Shown piece after piece: positions 1 to 10,800 of a DNA stretch of 64,000 nt. The number at the start of each line of letters is the position of its first letter. The stretch's first letter is position 1. The position numbers were made by a program, and so were the translations under genes. Below the pieces are notes generated by a model. That model was not told the DNA's origin. It was given only the letters and a program-made list of their open reading frames with translations, and searched no databases. The stretch lies in contig VWZP01006030.1 in the NCBI GenBank assembly GCA_013396995.1, positions 1 to 64,000 on the forward strand. Direction: 5' to 3'. The stretch comes from Dicaeum eximium (taxonomy: Eukaryota > Chordata > Aves > Passeriformes > Dicaeidae).

Positions 1-1442
1 TCTGCACACAGCACTCGAGGTGTCGCTTCCCCAATGCCTGGCACAGAGTGACAATCACTGTCCTGCTGGCCACCCTAGTGCTGACACAGCAGGCACTGGC
101 ACAGGAGACCACTGGCCTCCCTACCCAGTTGGGCACACATTGGCTCACATTTGGCTGCTCTTGGCCAGCACACCAGGGCCTTTCCTGCTGGGCAGATTTC
201 CAACCACTGCCCCCAGCCTGGGCCACTGCAGGGGCTTCTTGGGACACAAGGGCAGGACCCAGGCCTTGCTCTTCTTGAACCTCACCCTGCTGGCCTCACA
301 CCATCCAGCCAGCCTGGCCACATCTGCCTGCAGAGCCTTCCTACCCTCCAGCATATCGGTACCCCACCCTACTTGGTGTTTTCACCCTTGGACACTAGCC
401 AGCCCGTGGCCTTCAAAACGCTGGGGAATGCACCCCCAATGCCACTACCTGTCACATGCTAAGTGAGCACTCTGGCAACTGCTCTGGTTTGGCTTTTGGC
501 TGAACAAAGCTCATCTGTACACTTTTCCCTGGACACGAGTTTAAGGAAGATCTGGAAACATAAAACACAATAAACTACATCAGGCCAAGCCTCTGCAGTT
601 GCTTTTTCACCAGTACAGAGAGGAGAAGCGGCACCTTCCTTATTGGTGCAGGAGCCTCTAGATACCTACAGGACACCCAGAGAGGGGCCGTGCTGGGTGT
701 GGGTGGGATAGAGCTGAGTTACTTCCTAGCAGCTACTGTGAAATACGTGAACAAGTAACGGCGGCAAGAGCCTCCCCTCCTGGCCCCACTCTGCCCAGCA
801 GTCTTGGACTCACCCTCACCTTGAGGGACTGTCCCTGCAGAGCCCAAAGTGAAGGGGGATAAATGCCAGGGATTGTCCTGTATCCCTGTCTTCTCCTGGC
901 ACAATGACAAGTGAAGGGGCCCTGGGCCAAGTGTAGGAGGAGGGGAAGCCTTCTTGACCCTTTCCAGCACCATGGCAGGATGAGGTCTGGAAAGAGGTAC
1001 AAGAAGCAGTAACCTCTTGGGTGCTGTTGTTCTTTTAGGGTGATCCCCCTGCTCTGCTCAGGGGATTGTGACTCATCCCTGGCCCTGGGAGCGGGACTCT
1101 GTGATCCTTGCCCAAGAGAAGGAGGTCCCTGCTTAGGCTGGGAGCAGGGTGCTGGGCCTGGACTGGCTGGAGTGTGCTGTGGTGGAGGTGAGGACAGTGG
1201 ATCTGGGTCACCCCCTGAACTGTTGCTCATCACAGAATAACTCACAGTGGCCTTGGAGTGGTTCAGAACAGCCTAGAGAGGAGCTGCTCCAGCACTGCCT
1301 CTACTTCCCCATCTGGACCAAGAACAACCAACAAACCAGTATCATCCTTCTGCCAGCCCAGTCTGCCCCAGTGGAGTGAGTCCCTGCATTCTCCAGGCTT
1401 TGCAGCAGCCGGGCTATCTCCCATCCTGGGGGGCAGGGGTGG

Positions 1443-1484
1443 CACATTGTCCCCATGTCCACTGCCACATTGTCCCCATGTCCA
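1443..1484. repeat. two-copy tandem repeat, 23-bp period
   Basis: The 19-mer CACATTGTCCCCATGTCCA occurs at 1443-1461 and again, identical, at 1466-1484. It lies 60 bp left of a large inverted repeat. Confidence 0.85.
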
Positions 1485-1544
1485 TGACCAGCCAAGACCT
1501 TGTGCACTGGCAGAGCCCCCAGCAGTGTCAGCCTGGCTGTGTGA

Positions 1545-1666
1545 CACTCACTGCACACAGAGCTCACTGGGGACACAGGCTGTACCTGTGGGGTTTCACC
1601 ATCTTCCAGGTGACATCCCACACCCCCTCACACTGGGGTCCCAGTGAGCTCTGTGTGCAATGAGTG
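1545..1666. repeat. 27-bp inverted repeat (long hairpin)
   Basis: The arm at 1545-1571 (starting CACTCACTGCACACAGAGCT) is the reverse complement of the arm at 1640-1666 at 26 of 27 positions. A 68-bp loop separates them. No terminal duplication or transposase frame was seen. Confidence 0.85.
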
Positions 1667-2237
1667 CACACAGAGTGCTGGGCAGCCCTTCACATCCCAA
1701 AAAGGGACTAGGGACAGCTACCCAGCAGGGCCAGAGACAAGTTTCAGCAGGACAGTGGCCCAGATTCTGGGGACGAGGGTGGGTGGCGGTAGCATTCTGT
1801 GCATTTGTGCAGCAGTGTCCCTGTCCTGACAGCTGGGGTGGCTCAGGGTCACCCACTGCTTCTGAGAGCAGGGGACCTGTGCCAAGACACTGGGGAACTC
1901 ACCATGGAGAGGGAAGCAAGATGCCAGGAGGAATCCTGCAGGTTACAGTGGCAGATGAAATGGATGCAGACAGGTGAGGAATGCACATCAGGGGGTGAAG
2001 ATGGGGTTTAGTTCCCTTTGCCTCCAAAAGGACTCAGCTGGCACTGAAGGAAAATGAGGCCTGGTCCCGGCAGCCTGCAAGCACAGGCTGGGAGGCAGGG
2101 AGGAGGAAGGGGCTGTTTCCCCCCTCCCTGCATGGCCCTACTGAGAAGATCCCAGTCAGTACACAACAGCCTGAATTTCCAATCTGCTCCCATCTCCACA
2201 GCCAGATTATTTCTGGAAGCAGACACTGCCATCCCTT

Positions 2238-2330
2238 GGTTTGATCACAGAATCACAGAACAGCTCAATTTGGAAGTGACCTATGTGAATCATCCAATTC
2301 AAGTCCCTGCTTTACACAGTGCCTCCAAAA
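2238..2330 (-). mobile_element. degraded CR1 LINE 3' end (tentative)
   Basis: The plus strand reads GATCACAGAATCACAGAACAG, followed by a diverged 'atttggaagtgac ... atcatccaattcaagtccctgc'. This is the reverse complement of a CR1 3' end. It is heavily diverged. Confidence 0.4.
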
Positions 2331-3165
2331 ACTGGACCACAGGACCAAGAACACTCTGGGCTCCTGGCAGGTCTCTCTGCTCCCCTCAGGTTTTTCATGT
2401 CGGGAAACTAGAAAAAAAAAAACCAACAGCAAAAAGGAGCTGAACAAACATTAACCTTGAGGTTTCCAATAAATAGGCAACATTTTCCTGAGAGAGAAGG
2501 GGATGGCAGCACAAGCTGGACTCAGAGTCTCAGACAGAGGCTGACCAACCCCAACAGCAGCACAGCCTTACGGCCAGAGAAGGATGGGGTGTGCTCAGCC
2601 CGGTCACTCACGGCCTCCCTTCTCCTGCCAGGGGCAGCTCCTGCTCCCTTTGTCCCTTCTCTGGGAGACAGTGACTCAGAGAGGCAACTACACCTGGCCA
2701 AGCTCTCAGCTGGCAGAGGGGAAAGCAGCAGCTCTAAGGAGCTTAGAGGTGCCTCCCCACCACCAAGAGGCCCACAGGAAGTACCTGAAACTCTACTGAG
2801 AACTGAACAGAACCTCACAGTGCTGTGACTGCAGGTCCATTCCCACAGCTGAAATCCTGCAGCAAAGCTGAGATGGTCAGTGAGCACCTAAAACCAGCTA
2901 AGAAGACAAAACCAGATTTAAAAAGTATGCCAGGAATGAAAATCAATGAGGACAGCAACAGGTGGGCAGCAGGTTGGTACAGCTGGTTCATTTCTGCAGC
3001 CAGGGAAAGTTCATTAACAGCCCTTGTGTGTCTTTGAATTCAGTAAATAATTCCTGTCACCTACCCCAAGCAGCCTGACCGAGCCAGGGAAGAAGGAACC
3101 TCAAAGTCACAGATATGGGGCTCAAAAGGGGACACGTTACAGCAGAAGCTGTAAATTTAAGCAGC

Positions 3166-3232
3166 AGAACTTAAAAATGAAGCAGGTTCTACCCAAAATA
3201 ACCGCAGTTCCTGTGACTGCAGAAAGGAGAAC
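3166..3232. repeat. direct repeat, copy 1
   Basis: This 67-bp block starts AGAACTTAAAAATGAAGCAG. It matches the block at 3785-3850 except for a 1-base indel, one internal substitution and a few differences at its right end. Sequence on either side of the two copies differs. Confidence 0.85.
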
Positions 3233-3574
3233 GTGCAAAGAGAAAACCCCAGGCAATTATTCTTTACAGCACACAGAGAGGATGCAAGTCAGTGCTAAAA
3301 TCATCATTCTTGAGTATCAAGTCACACAGGAAAAAGAACTAAATACAGAGGCCAGAGTAACAATATAGTGTTTAATATTCTTAAATTGATATAAAAGCTG
3401 AAAAAGCAAAATTTCTGTTATCATGATATGATAAAAAACTTTTATTAGCAGAAATATTATACAAAGTCGTAAAAATCCTAGTCATAATATTTTCTCAGTT
3501 GTTTAGACCTTTCTATTTAGCCCTACACTGGTTTATATATATTAAGAAAAGTAGCAGCTCATTTTGTCCTTCAC

Positions 3575-3580
3575 TTTATT
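3575..3580 (-). terminator. candidate poly(A) signal AATAAA for DENND3
   Basis: This is the first canonical AATAAA on the minus strand after the stop codon, within CAATAAAGTG. A second AATAAA lies at 3441-3446 and an ATTAAA variant near 3369. Which of them is used cannot be told from sequence. Confidence 0.4.
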
Positions 3581-3784
3581 GTCTTTTAGACACTGTTTTC
3601 CACTCTGCACTGATGTAGATAAAACATATTCTGTAGATGTATTGTTTTACTTGCAGATAAATGTCCCCAGTGGAGAAACCACTGCACATCAGGCACCAAT
3701 CAGGGAATGCTGCTCTGGAGACTCCTCCAGGCTGCAGCCCCTGGTGCTCGCTCCAGGGATTGAGGAGGGGTTTCAGGACTGTGT

Positions 3785-3850
3785 AGAACTTAAAAATGAA
3801 GCAGTTCTACCCAAAATAACAGCAGTTCCTGTGACTGCAGAAATAGGAAC
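3785..3850. repeat. direct repeat, copy 2
   Basis: This 66-bp block is near-identical to 3166-3232, in the same orientation, about 620 bp away. It lies inside the probable DENND3 3' UTR, while copy 1 lies just beyond the candidate poly(A) sites. Confidence 0.85.
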
Positions 3851-4643
3851 TGATGGGAGGAGGGGCAGAGGTTGGTCTGCACAGGCACTGAGAGGTGCTT
3901 CCAAAAGCAAATATAATATATACAGGAATTAAATAAATTAATGCCTCAGATAAAATAAAAAAAATCAGTTTCACAAACTGTTCCAAATGCCAAGTGCTGT
4001 GCATTGTTTTCAAAGAAAAAATACATTTAAAAACTAAAATATTAATTGCAAATACCTTGTTTCAGCTGGAGGAGTTTTCAGTGCTGTTGGGGAGAGCCTG
4101 TCTGTTGCTGCATTTTAAACAAAATAGCCCCAGAAATCCCACCAAGGGTAGGGGACGCTGCCCACCTATAGCTCTTAGCTCAGAAAGATCATCACAGTGG
4201 CAACTCTGTAAGTCCAAGTGCACTTGGTTTTTTCCTTTCCTTTTTTCACCTATTACAGTCTGTAAAGACATCATCAAATCCTTTTTTTAAGCAACCTTGC
4301 ACTGTTGGGAGAGAGCTCCCATAGAATTACTGAGCTGCCTCTGGTGTTCTCAATGTGACCTGCCCCAGGCAGGTAACCCCAACCCTCCATACCTTCCATG
4401 TCCAGCTGGAAGACAATAACCTGTCTTCTCCTATTTCTGTTCCTTTACCAAATGTGCAGGAGCAGGACAAGGTGTGAGGGGAGATTTGCTTTGATTTCCA
4501 TTTTCTACAACACAGGGATGGAAACCCAGTAAATACAAGACAATAACACTGGCAGGTGATTGAAATAGATGCAAAATGCTGAAGTAAACGCAGTCCCAGG
4601 TCTTTGCCTTTCCCCAGAGGAGGCAGGATCTGGAATCCTGTGA

Positions 4644-4844
4644 CTATCCAGCCCTCCAAATGGCAATCTTCCCTTCTTCCTTCCCAGAGCCGCTGAGGAC
4701 GTACCTGTCCTCTGCCGAGCACAGCGCCTTCACCGCATCGGCGTGGCCCACCAGCTCCTTCTTCACACTCTTCCTCTTAGCATTCACCACGTAGATCTTC
4801 CCTTTGCTCTTGCCCTGCAGCCTCCCACTGCTGCCAACCCACAG
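4644..4844 (-). CDS. DENND3: DENND3 coding exon 22 (last blade, stop codon)
   Basis: The exon encodes residues 1150-1215 plus TAG. It starts LWVGSSGRLQGKSKGKIYVV, then LVGHADAVKALCSAEDRYVL, and ends SGSGKEEGKIAIWRAG. 'L.GH.daVkaLc.aedrYVlSGSgkeeGkIaiW' is a canonical last WD40 blade. It is more GC-rich than most other exons. The acceptor is GTTCCCCCAG. Confidence 0.96.
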   Translation of the reverse strand: MWVGSSGRLQGKSKGKIYVVNAKRKSVKKELVGHADAVKALCSAEDRYVLSGSGKEEGKIAIWRAG

Positions 4845-7800
4845 CTGGGGGAACAAAACAAACCCACAGCCATTTTCACTATTTCATATTTCAGTCCAGG
4901 ACACAGTCAAGGAGGTTTATGTGGCACATTGGTACAGTGTGAGGGTTCCCTCATGCTTGGCTGGAAAAGGGAAACACTGAAAATTTCCTCATCAATATAA
5001 ATAAAGGGCTTGGCCACCGTTGCTCCTGGCCCCCTCCTCAGCTGCTGTGGCATGAGCTGAGGGCTCCTGGTGAGTGTCTCTGCTCCCCTCTGGTTCCCTC
5101 AGTTCAAGAAAGCCCCTGTGCCCCACACTGGAATGTTCAGCTGCTGGCACCAGGGCTGCTCTCCCTCACCCCTGTGTAAGGCACAGTGTACCCCTGCACT
5201 GCAAGAGCAGAGAAAATCCAGGGAAGAGCAACTAAAACTGCCAAGAGAAAGGGAACAGCTGTGTCCTGGGGTCATATGAGCAAAGATCAGAAAATGGCTT
5301 GGGTTGAAGGGGACTTTAAAGATCTCATTTCAATGCCCTGCCATGGTCAGAGACAGCTTCCATGAGACCAGGGTGCTCAGAGCTCCATCCAACCTGGCCT
5401 TGAATGGGATGGGGCAGCCACAGCTTCTCTGGGCAATCTGTGTCAGGGCCTCACCACCCTCACAGGAAAGATGGAAAAGCCCAGACTCCTTAGGTTGGAG
5501 AGAAAGCAGCTAAGGAGCCTTTACAAAAGGTTTACAAAATAACAGAAGAGCAGATAAGCTGAATGTAGAACCACTGTTCCACCCTGAAATTAAGGAAGTC
5601 AGGGACATGTGGGAACTAGCAATAGTTCTGTTTCACGGAGAAGAAAGTACTTCTCTGTACAGGGCTGGCAGTGAAATTCATGCACCTGCTGCTCTCCAGG
5701 GAACTGTGGCACCAGCAAGTCCAAAATTAAATGACAGCCACAGAGACTGGGTTAAATCATAGGTAATAAAAGACATAGGGTAAGGTACCAGACAGAACAC
5801 ATCCTATTTCAGACAGACACAGCATGCAGTTGGGTTTCTCTCCAGTTTCTTAAAGAAAAACAGTGGCTTGTTTTTAATTAAAGCCTGTGACTGACAGCCC
5901 TACCAATGTTGCTGTCAGGCTTTACCAGGCTGCAAGTTCACTCTCCATAACTCATTGCTGTGTAGAGGGAACAGGAGTGTGAGTGATAGCACAGGGTCTG
6001 CTTGGAGCCTGTCACTAGTGGTGTATTCCCCAAGGGTCAGTACTGGGCTCAGGATTATTGAATTTATTCATAAATTACTTAAAGAAGAGAAGCGAAAGGA
6101 ACAAAGTTCTTCAGTAGAACAAAAGAGAGCTTAATGCCTTGGGGGTTCCAAACAATCCTCTCACTCCCTTGAAACAGAGGTTAAGTACATTAATCTCTGC
6201 CTTTGGGAAGAATATCCTAAAATGATTTTCCATTTTAGTACAAAAGTCTAACCAGAGGCTGAATACAGAGAAAACCTCCCTATTCCACTAAAAAAAATCA
6301 TTTTTGAGGAAGAAAGGAGGGAAAATCTGAGAAAAAGATTCCAAAAGTTGCTTTCCCAGTAGATATACATTAGCTATTGATTTGCACAGTAACCTTGAAT
6401 GGGCCCCTGTGGTAGCACAACTATAATCATTTGCACAGCTCCTGATATTACATAAAAGGAGGTACACAGAGGCCAATAGTGACATGGACACAAGATGCCA
6501 AGGCAGGAATCCATTGGCTCCTTTGGTCTGTCCTGAATTAGGAATGTGGTAACTAATCAAGGAAAAGGTCATTACAAAAACAGGTCAATTCATTGGCATT
6601 TGTTGTTTGTCTGGTAACCTTTTTTCAAGGCTTAGTCTGAGAAGCCCTGAGATAAACTTTCAGTTTCTGCAATTCCCTGGAAATGTCAATGGCTCATAAA
6701 TGTCACCAGACATTTAAGTACTGACAAGGGGTTTGGCTCACCATGCATTTTGGGGTACACCTGCAACAGCCATTTGTGTTGGGCAGTCTTTAGCTTCTCT
6801 GATTTCAAAGAGGAATCAACATTCCAAGCCTTGTGTACTTATGCACCCACCCAGTGAGGAAGCAATGACAGCCCATGACAGCTGCAAACAAACAAAACTT
6901 CAGTAAAGAAACCCACAAGAGGCAAAACCAGCCCTGATGTCTCTCACCTGTTTTTTAACTCTTATCATACAAGTAATCTCAGAGCAATCCTGAAGATGAA
7001 TCTTTTGAGGTGTACTTGAAAGGTCTTTGGTATTCCAAATGTACAGATCACTAGTCCCGAGGTAAGAGGCCCACACTTCATCTCTCTAAAGCACAGGAAG
7101 ATACTTTCAAACACTGCTGACAGAAAATGTGTCAAAATAATCAGGGCTTGAAATGCCACATGGCCCTGCCTCCTTTAAACTGTATCAACAGAGGAAATGG
7201 AATACCTCGGGAAAGAGCTGGAAGCCAAGGAAAGAGAAACACGCATCCTTCAGGTGCTGCTCGATTTTCACCTGCGGTTGAAAGTCGTGAGTTGACACTA
7301 CAAGAATGCAACTTCTGGTACCTTCAATATTAAAGATACACAGTTAGTAACAGAGGTGCCCACTTCTTCCATCTCTACAAAACACAGATTAAAAAAGCAA
7401 AATAAAATGGAACATCCAACATAAACTGTCTTGTTTCTTTATGTGAAGATGATTTTTGTAATTATTATGATTTGAGGAAGGGACTTACAGCACCACAGTT
7501 GGTCATTATGAAGCTTCATAGAGGTGAGATTTTGGCAGGGTAGCTGACAGACACGGTTCACTTTTAGAGTGCTGATGTTCCAAGCAATCACCATTCCATC
7601 TAAACTGCTGGAATACGCTTCACTGTTGGCACAGATTTTAAAAATTAAGGAGTATAGTGTGGATTCATGTTCAGAAAAGACCGCACACACAGTAGAGACT
7701 TTCAAAATAACTAATTTTACAGTCAGCCAAATTAATGTTCATTTTTTAATTATCTTCAAGATTATCTTTTACAAACTCTGTATCAACTAGAAACACTGCA

Positions 7801-10800
7801 GGCCAACTCAGAGCTCAGTGAATGCAAGCACAATACCTCATGCATGAGGAGTAGAGCGCAACAAAACATTCCCTATAATTCCTCTGAACAGCGTTGCCTG
7901 ATGGATTTTGAGTTAGAACAAAAATATCTCAAACTCTTCTTCTTTGTTACTGCATCTGAGAAAACAAATGATACTATCCCTTTTCTTTCTACCTTTAACA
8001 TTTGTTGCCTTAGAATGAGCAAACCTTTTTCAGAAGGTTCCAACAACATTTAAACAAATTCTTCCTGAAACCCAGTTACATCTGCTGCACCACTGCCAGA
8101 CCTATTGACCCTGGAGTTGCTTTTCCCATGGGAAGACAGCAGGTTAAAACCTTCAGCCAACACTCTTCCCAGTGCTACCAAAAGATCAAAAGCATTTTGC
8201 CTGAACAGAACAATAAATGTATTATTTCTTTTATAAACAGGCAGGAAAAATCCAGAAGCTTGCTCTAAACATGTAGTCAATGACATGCTCAAAGCAAAAG
8301 TGAAGTGGTCTTTAAACTGCATCTGTATCAATTCTTCACTGGATGCTGCCAGTTCCTGGCTGTTCTCATCCTCATCCAAAAGAGCATTCCTTTATCCTCT
8401 TTGTTCCAAACTACACATGTTCTTTATTTAAAAAGGAAATTCTTAGTTGACATACACAATAAGGGAGCTACAAAAATGAGCTAAATGAAGACTTTACTAG
8501 CAGGATAAACCCTCTCATTTAGATCAGTAAATTCTTTCAACATCTAGGAAAATCAAATTAGATCTACCTGGGTGTTCCATTCTTCTTCTCCACAACGATG
8601 TCTGTAACATCAAAATGATGATCATTCAGTTGCTTATTACAAGACATACTGTGGGTGTTGATGATATAAATAATGGAGTCCTGAGAACCAACCCACACTT
8701 GACTCTGTTCCACCATGACCATGCAAGTCTGGGGAGAAAAAGCTTAGGGTTAAATAAAGCCTAGAAGAGAAATCAGTCTTTAATGTGACATGGAAAAGGC
8801 TGTATTCAGATGCTGCAGTTTGCTGGTGATCACTGCAGGAGATGAAGACTTGGCTCTCCAGTGTTCTATCCTTTGCTAAGCTCTATTAATGATGAGAGGA
8901 CAGATCTCTTTGCAAAGCTTATCCTTCAGTAAATAGGATTAATAATTTATCTTAGAGACTGACTAAAGGTGTGCCTCTTGGCCCAAACAAAGTAAAAGTT
9001 ACAGAGGGCATTAGGGGAACCACAGAAGTTAATGTGTTCCTTTCCTCTGGACTGGAAGCCAACCTAACTGTCCAATATATCCTTCCTAGTTCAGCTGAAA
9101 GTAGTGTTTAAGAAAATACTGTCTCCTCTGTTGTCTCTGGAATGTGCTTCCCCTCTATCACACACTCTTCATTTATCTCTCTCCAGCCATCACTTTCCAA
9201 CTTTTTTTGTCTTTTAGGTATCTGACTCTTCTGAAATTCCATCTTTCCTCCATCCAGCTCTTCACCATCAGCTTTACCCCTCCCTTTTTTTTTTACTCTC
9301 TCCCACATTCATCCACAGGGATCTCTCTTATCTTTCACACAGGTGACATGTCCAATCCCTTTTTCTGTGTGTTCTCTCTAGTGTGTGTTTTTCACCCAGG
9401 TTGCACACCTGGTTCAGATTCCTTTTTCACAGAGAGAGTTACTCTTTCAGGTGGTCTTTCACAAACCACTCCCTTTCACCTGCTGGTTGAGACACTTTCT
9501 TTTAGAGCTCTGTCTCTCTTTCAATAGCATCTACCTGGTTTCCTTACACCTCTTCCCAATCTCCAGTTCTTCAGTATGGGTGAATTTTTATCTATTCCTA
9601 GGATTCCCCTTCTCTTTGGGTTATTTTTTATTCTCTCTTTCTCGTCAACTGTTTCAACCCTGCTTTACTGCCCCAAGAACCCATCAGGCCCTCCCAAATC
9701 CAATCCATCATTTCTCACCAGCTGACTTCTTTTATTATTAATCCATTTAGCTTCCTTTCTGTTTTTCTCAAAAATCTCCCCTTTTCCAGGTTAACTGAAG
9801 CCCAAACAACTCAACAGCTTTTAAGGAACAATGTGATTTGGGGTCAGACAGGCTACAGCAACAAAACCACACCCAGCTGAAGCAGGAACTGTGATCCTGT
9901 GCCAGTCTCACCAGTTTTGAGTGGCCCATTTTGAAGCAGTGTTGCTGGATAGACCAGGTAGAGGCATCAAAGACCACCACCTTCCCCTCATTTAAAGCAC
10001 ACCAGAGTTTTGGATGACCACTGTCCAGTCTTTCTGAGGGGTCAAGATTCCCTAGAAATAAAGCAGAGAAGATGAGAGAAGCAAAAGAAAACATAATACT
10101 TTGGGAGACGTGTGGAAAAGCCATTATTAGGCAGAGCAGGTTTGTAATGAAATGCATCTTCTGGAGTTTACATCATGAGTTATTGACTGGCACAGTTCTC
10201 ACAAGGCATTTGTGCTTGTTATCATCTGTTTGCTGAGTTCACCCAATGATTTAATCTTACACTCCAAAGATACTCAGAGCAGAGATAATCTCTTCCACTG
10301 ATGACTCAGAGCTGAGCTCACTGAGATTGCAGTAAGGCTTTTAAGCCCTATAAATACAACTAATAAATTCACTCACTCTTGTCTACTCCATCAAAGCCTG
10401 TCATACTATGAAGAAAGAAAGAAAGAAAAGCACCACAGAATCCAATACTCTCCACTCTATTCCTTGCACTGTGGTTCAAACTAACTCCCCCACAGGACGC
10501 TACTGAAAAATAAAAACCTAACAATGAATATTGATCAACGGGGGAGCATCATCCATCCATCCACCCAGCTCAGTAAGTGAGCCAGAAATCTTAATGAGAA
10601 ATCAGCCCATTAACACAGAATTGAAGTCTGTGATAAGGCACATTAAGACAGTGAAAACTATGCCTTGGAGTATCTTAATATGCAACATTACTGTTCTTTT
10701 AAAATTATTTTTCTGGTTTAGTATTCAACACACAACCAATCCCTGTCAGAATGTGAACACATCAGGGAGGCATGATACCAGGTGTTATAAGATAATGTGC

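Larger units (their letters stand above)
1..3440. other. GC-rich intergenic region left of DENND3
   Basis: The open frames here are short, overlap on both strands and show no splice-consistent or domain-bearing pattern. The sequence is rich in CCC/GGG and CACA words. Two plus-strand AATAAA signals occur, at 569-574 and 2469-2474. In other vertebrates the next gene on this side is SLC45A4, transcribed towards DENND3, so its 3' UTR could reach this edge, but nothing seen proves it. Confidence 0.5.
3441..4643 (-). other. DENND3: probable DENND3 3' untranslated region
   Basis: This is non-coding sequence directly after the DENND3 stop. No poly(A) signal is seen on the minus strand until AATAAA at 3575-3580, with another at 3441-3446, so the 3' UTR is probably 1.07 to 1.2 kb. 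The extent is inferred and no transcript evidence is available. A 66-bp block at 3785-3850 inside it is repeated at 3166-3232. Confidence 0.45.

Noticed and set aside
20..466. Overlapping open frames in the first 500 bp
   Set aside because: Frames are open on several phases and both strands because the region is GC-rich. No splice signals or recognisable protein support them.
8050..8379. 109-codon minus-strand open frame within intron 19 of DENND3, same strand as the gene
   Set aside because: Phase 2 at exon 19 joins exon 20 directly and the WD40 pattern is continuous without it. It has no splice-site pair in the right phase and no domain character, so it is treated as a chance frame in the intron.
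9144..9741. Overlapping 118- and 127-codon plus-strand frames
   Set aside because: They come from the pyrimidine-biased tract and encode low-complexity Phe/Leu/Ser/Thr strings without domains.
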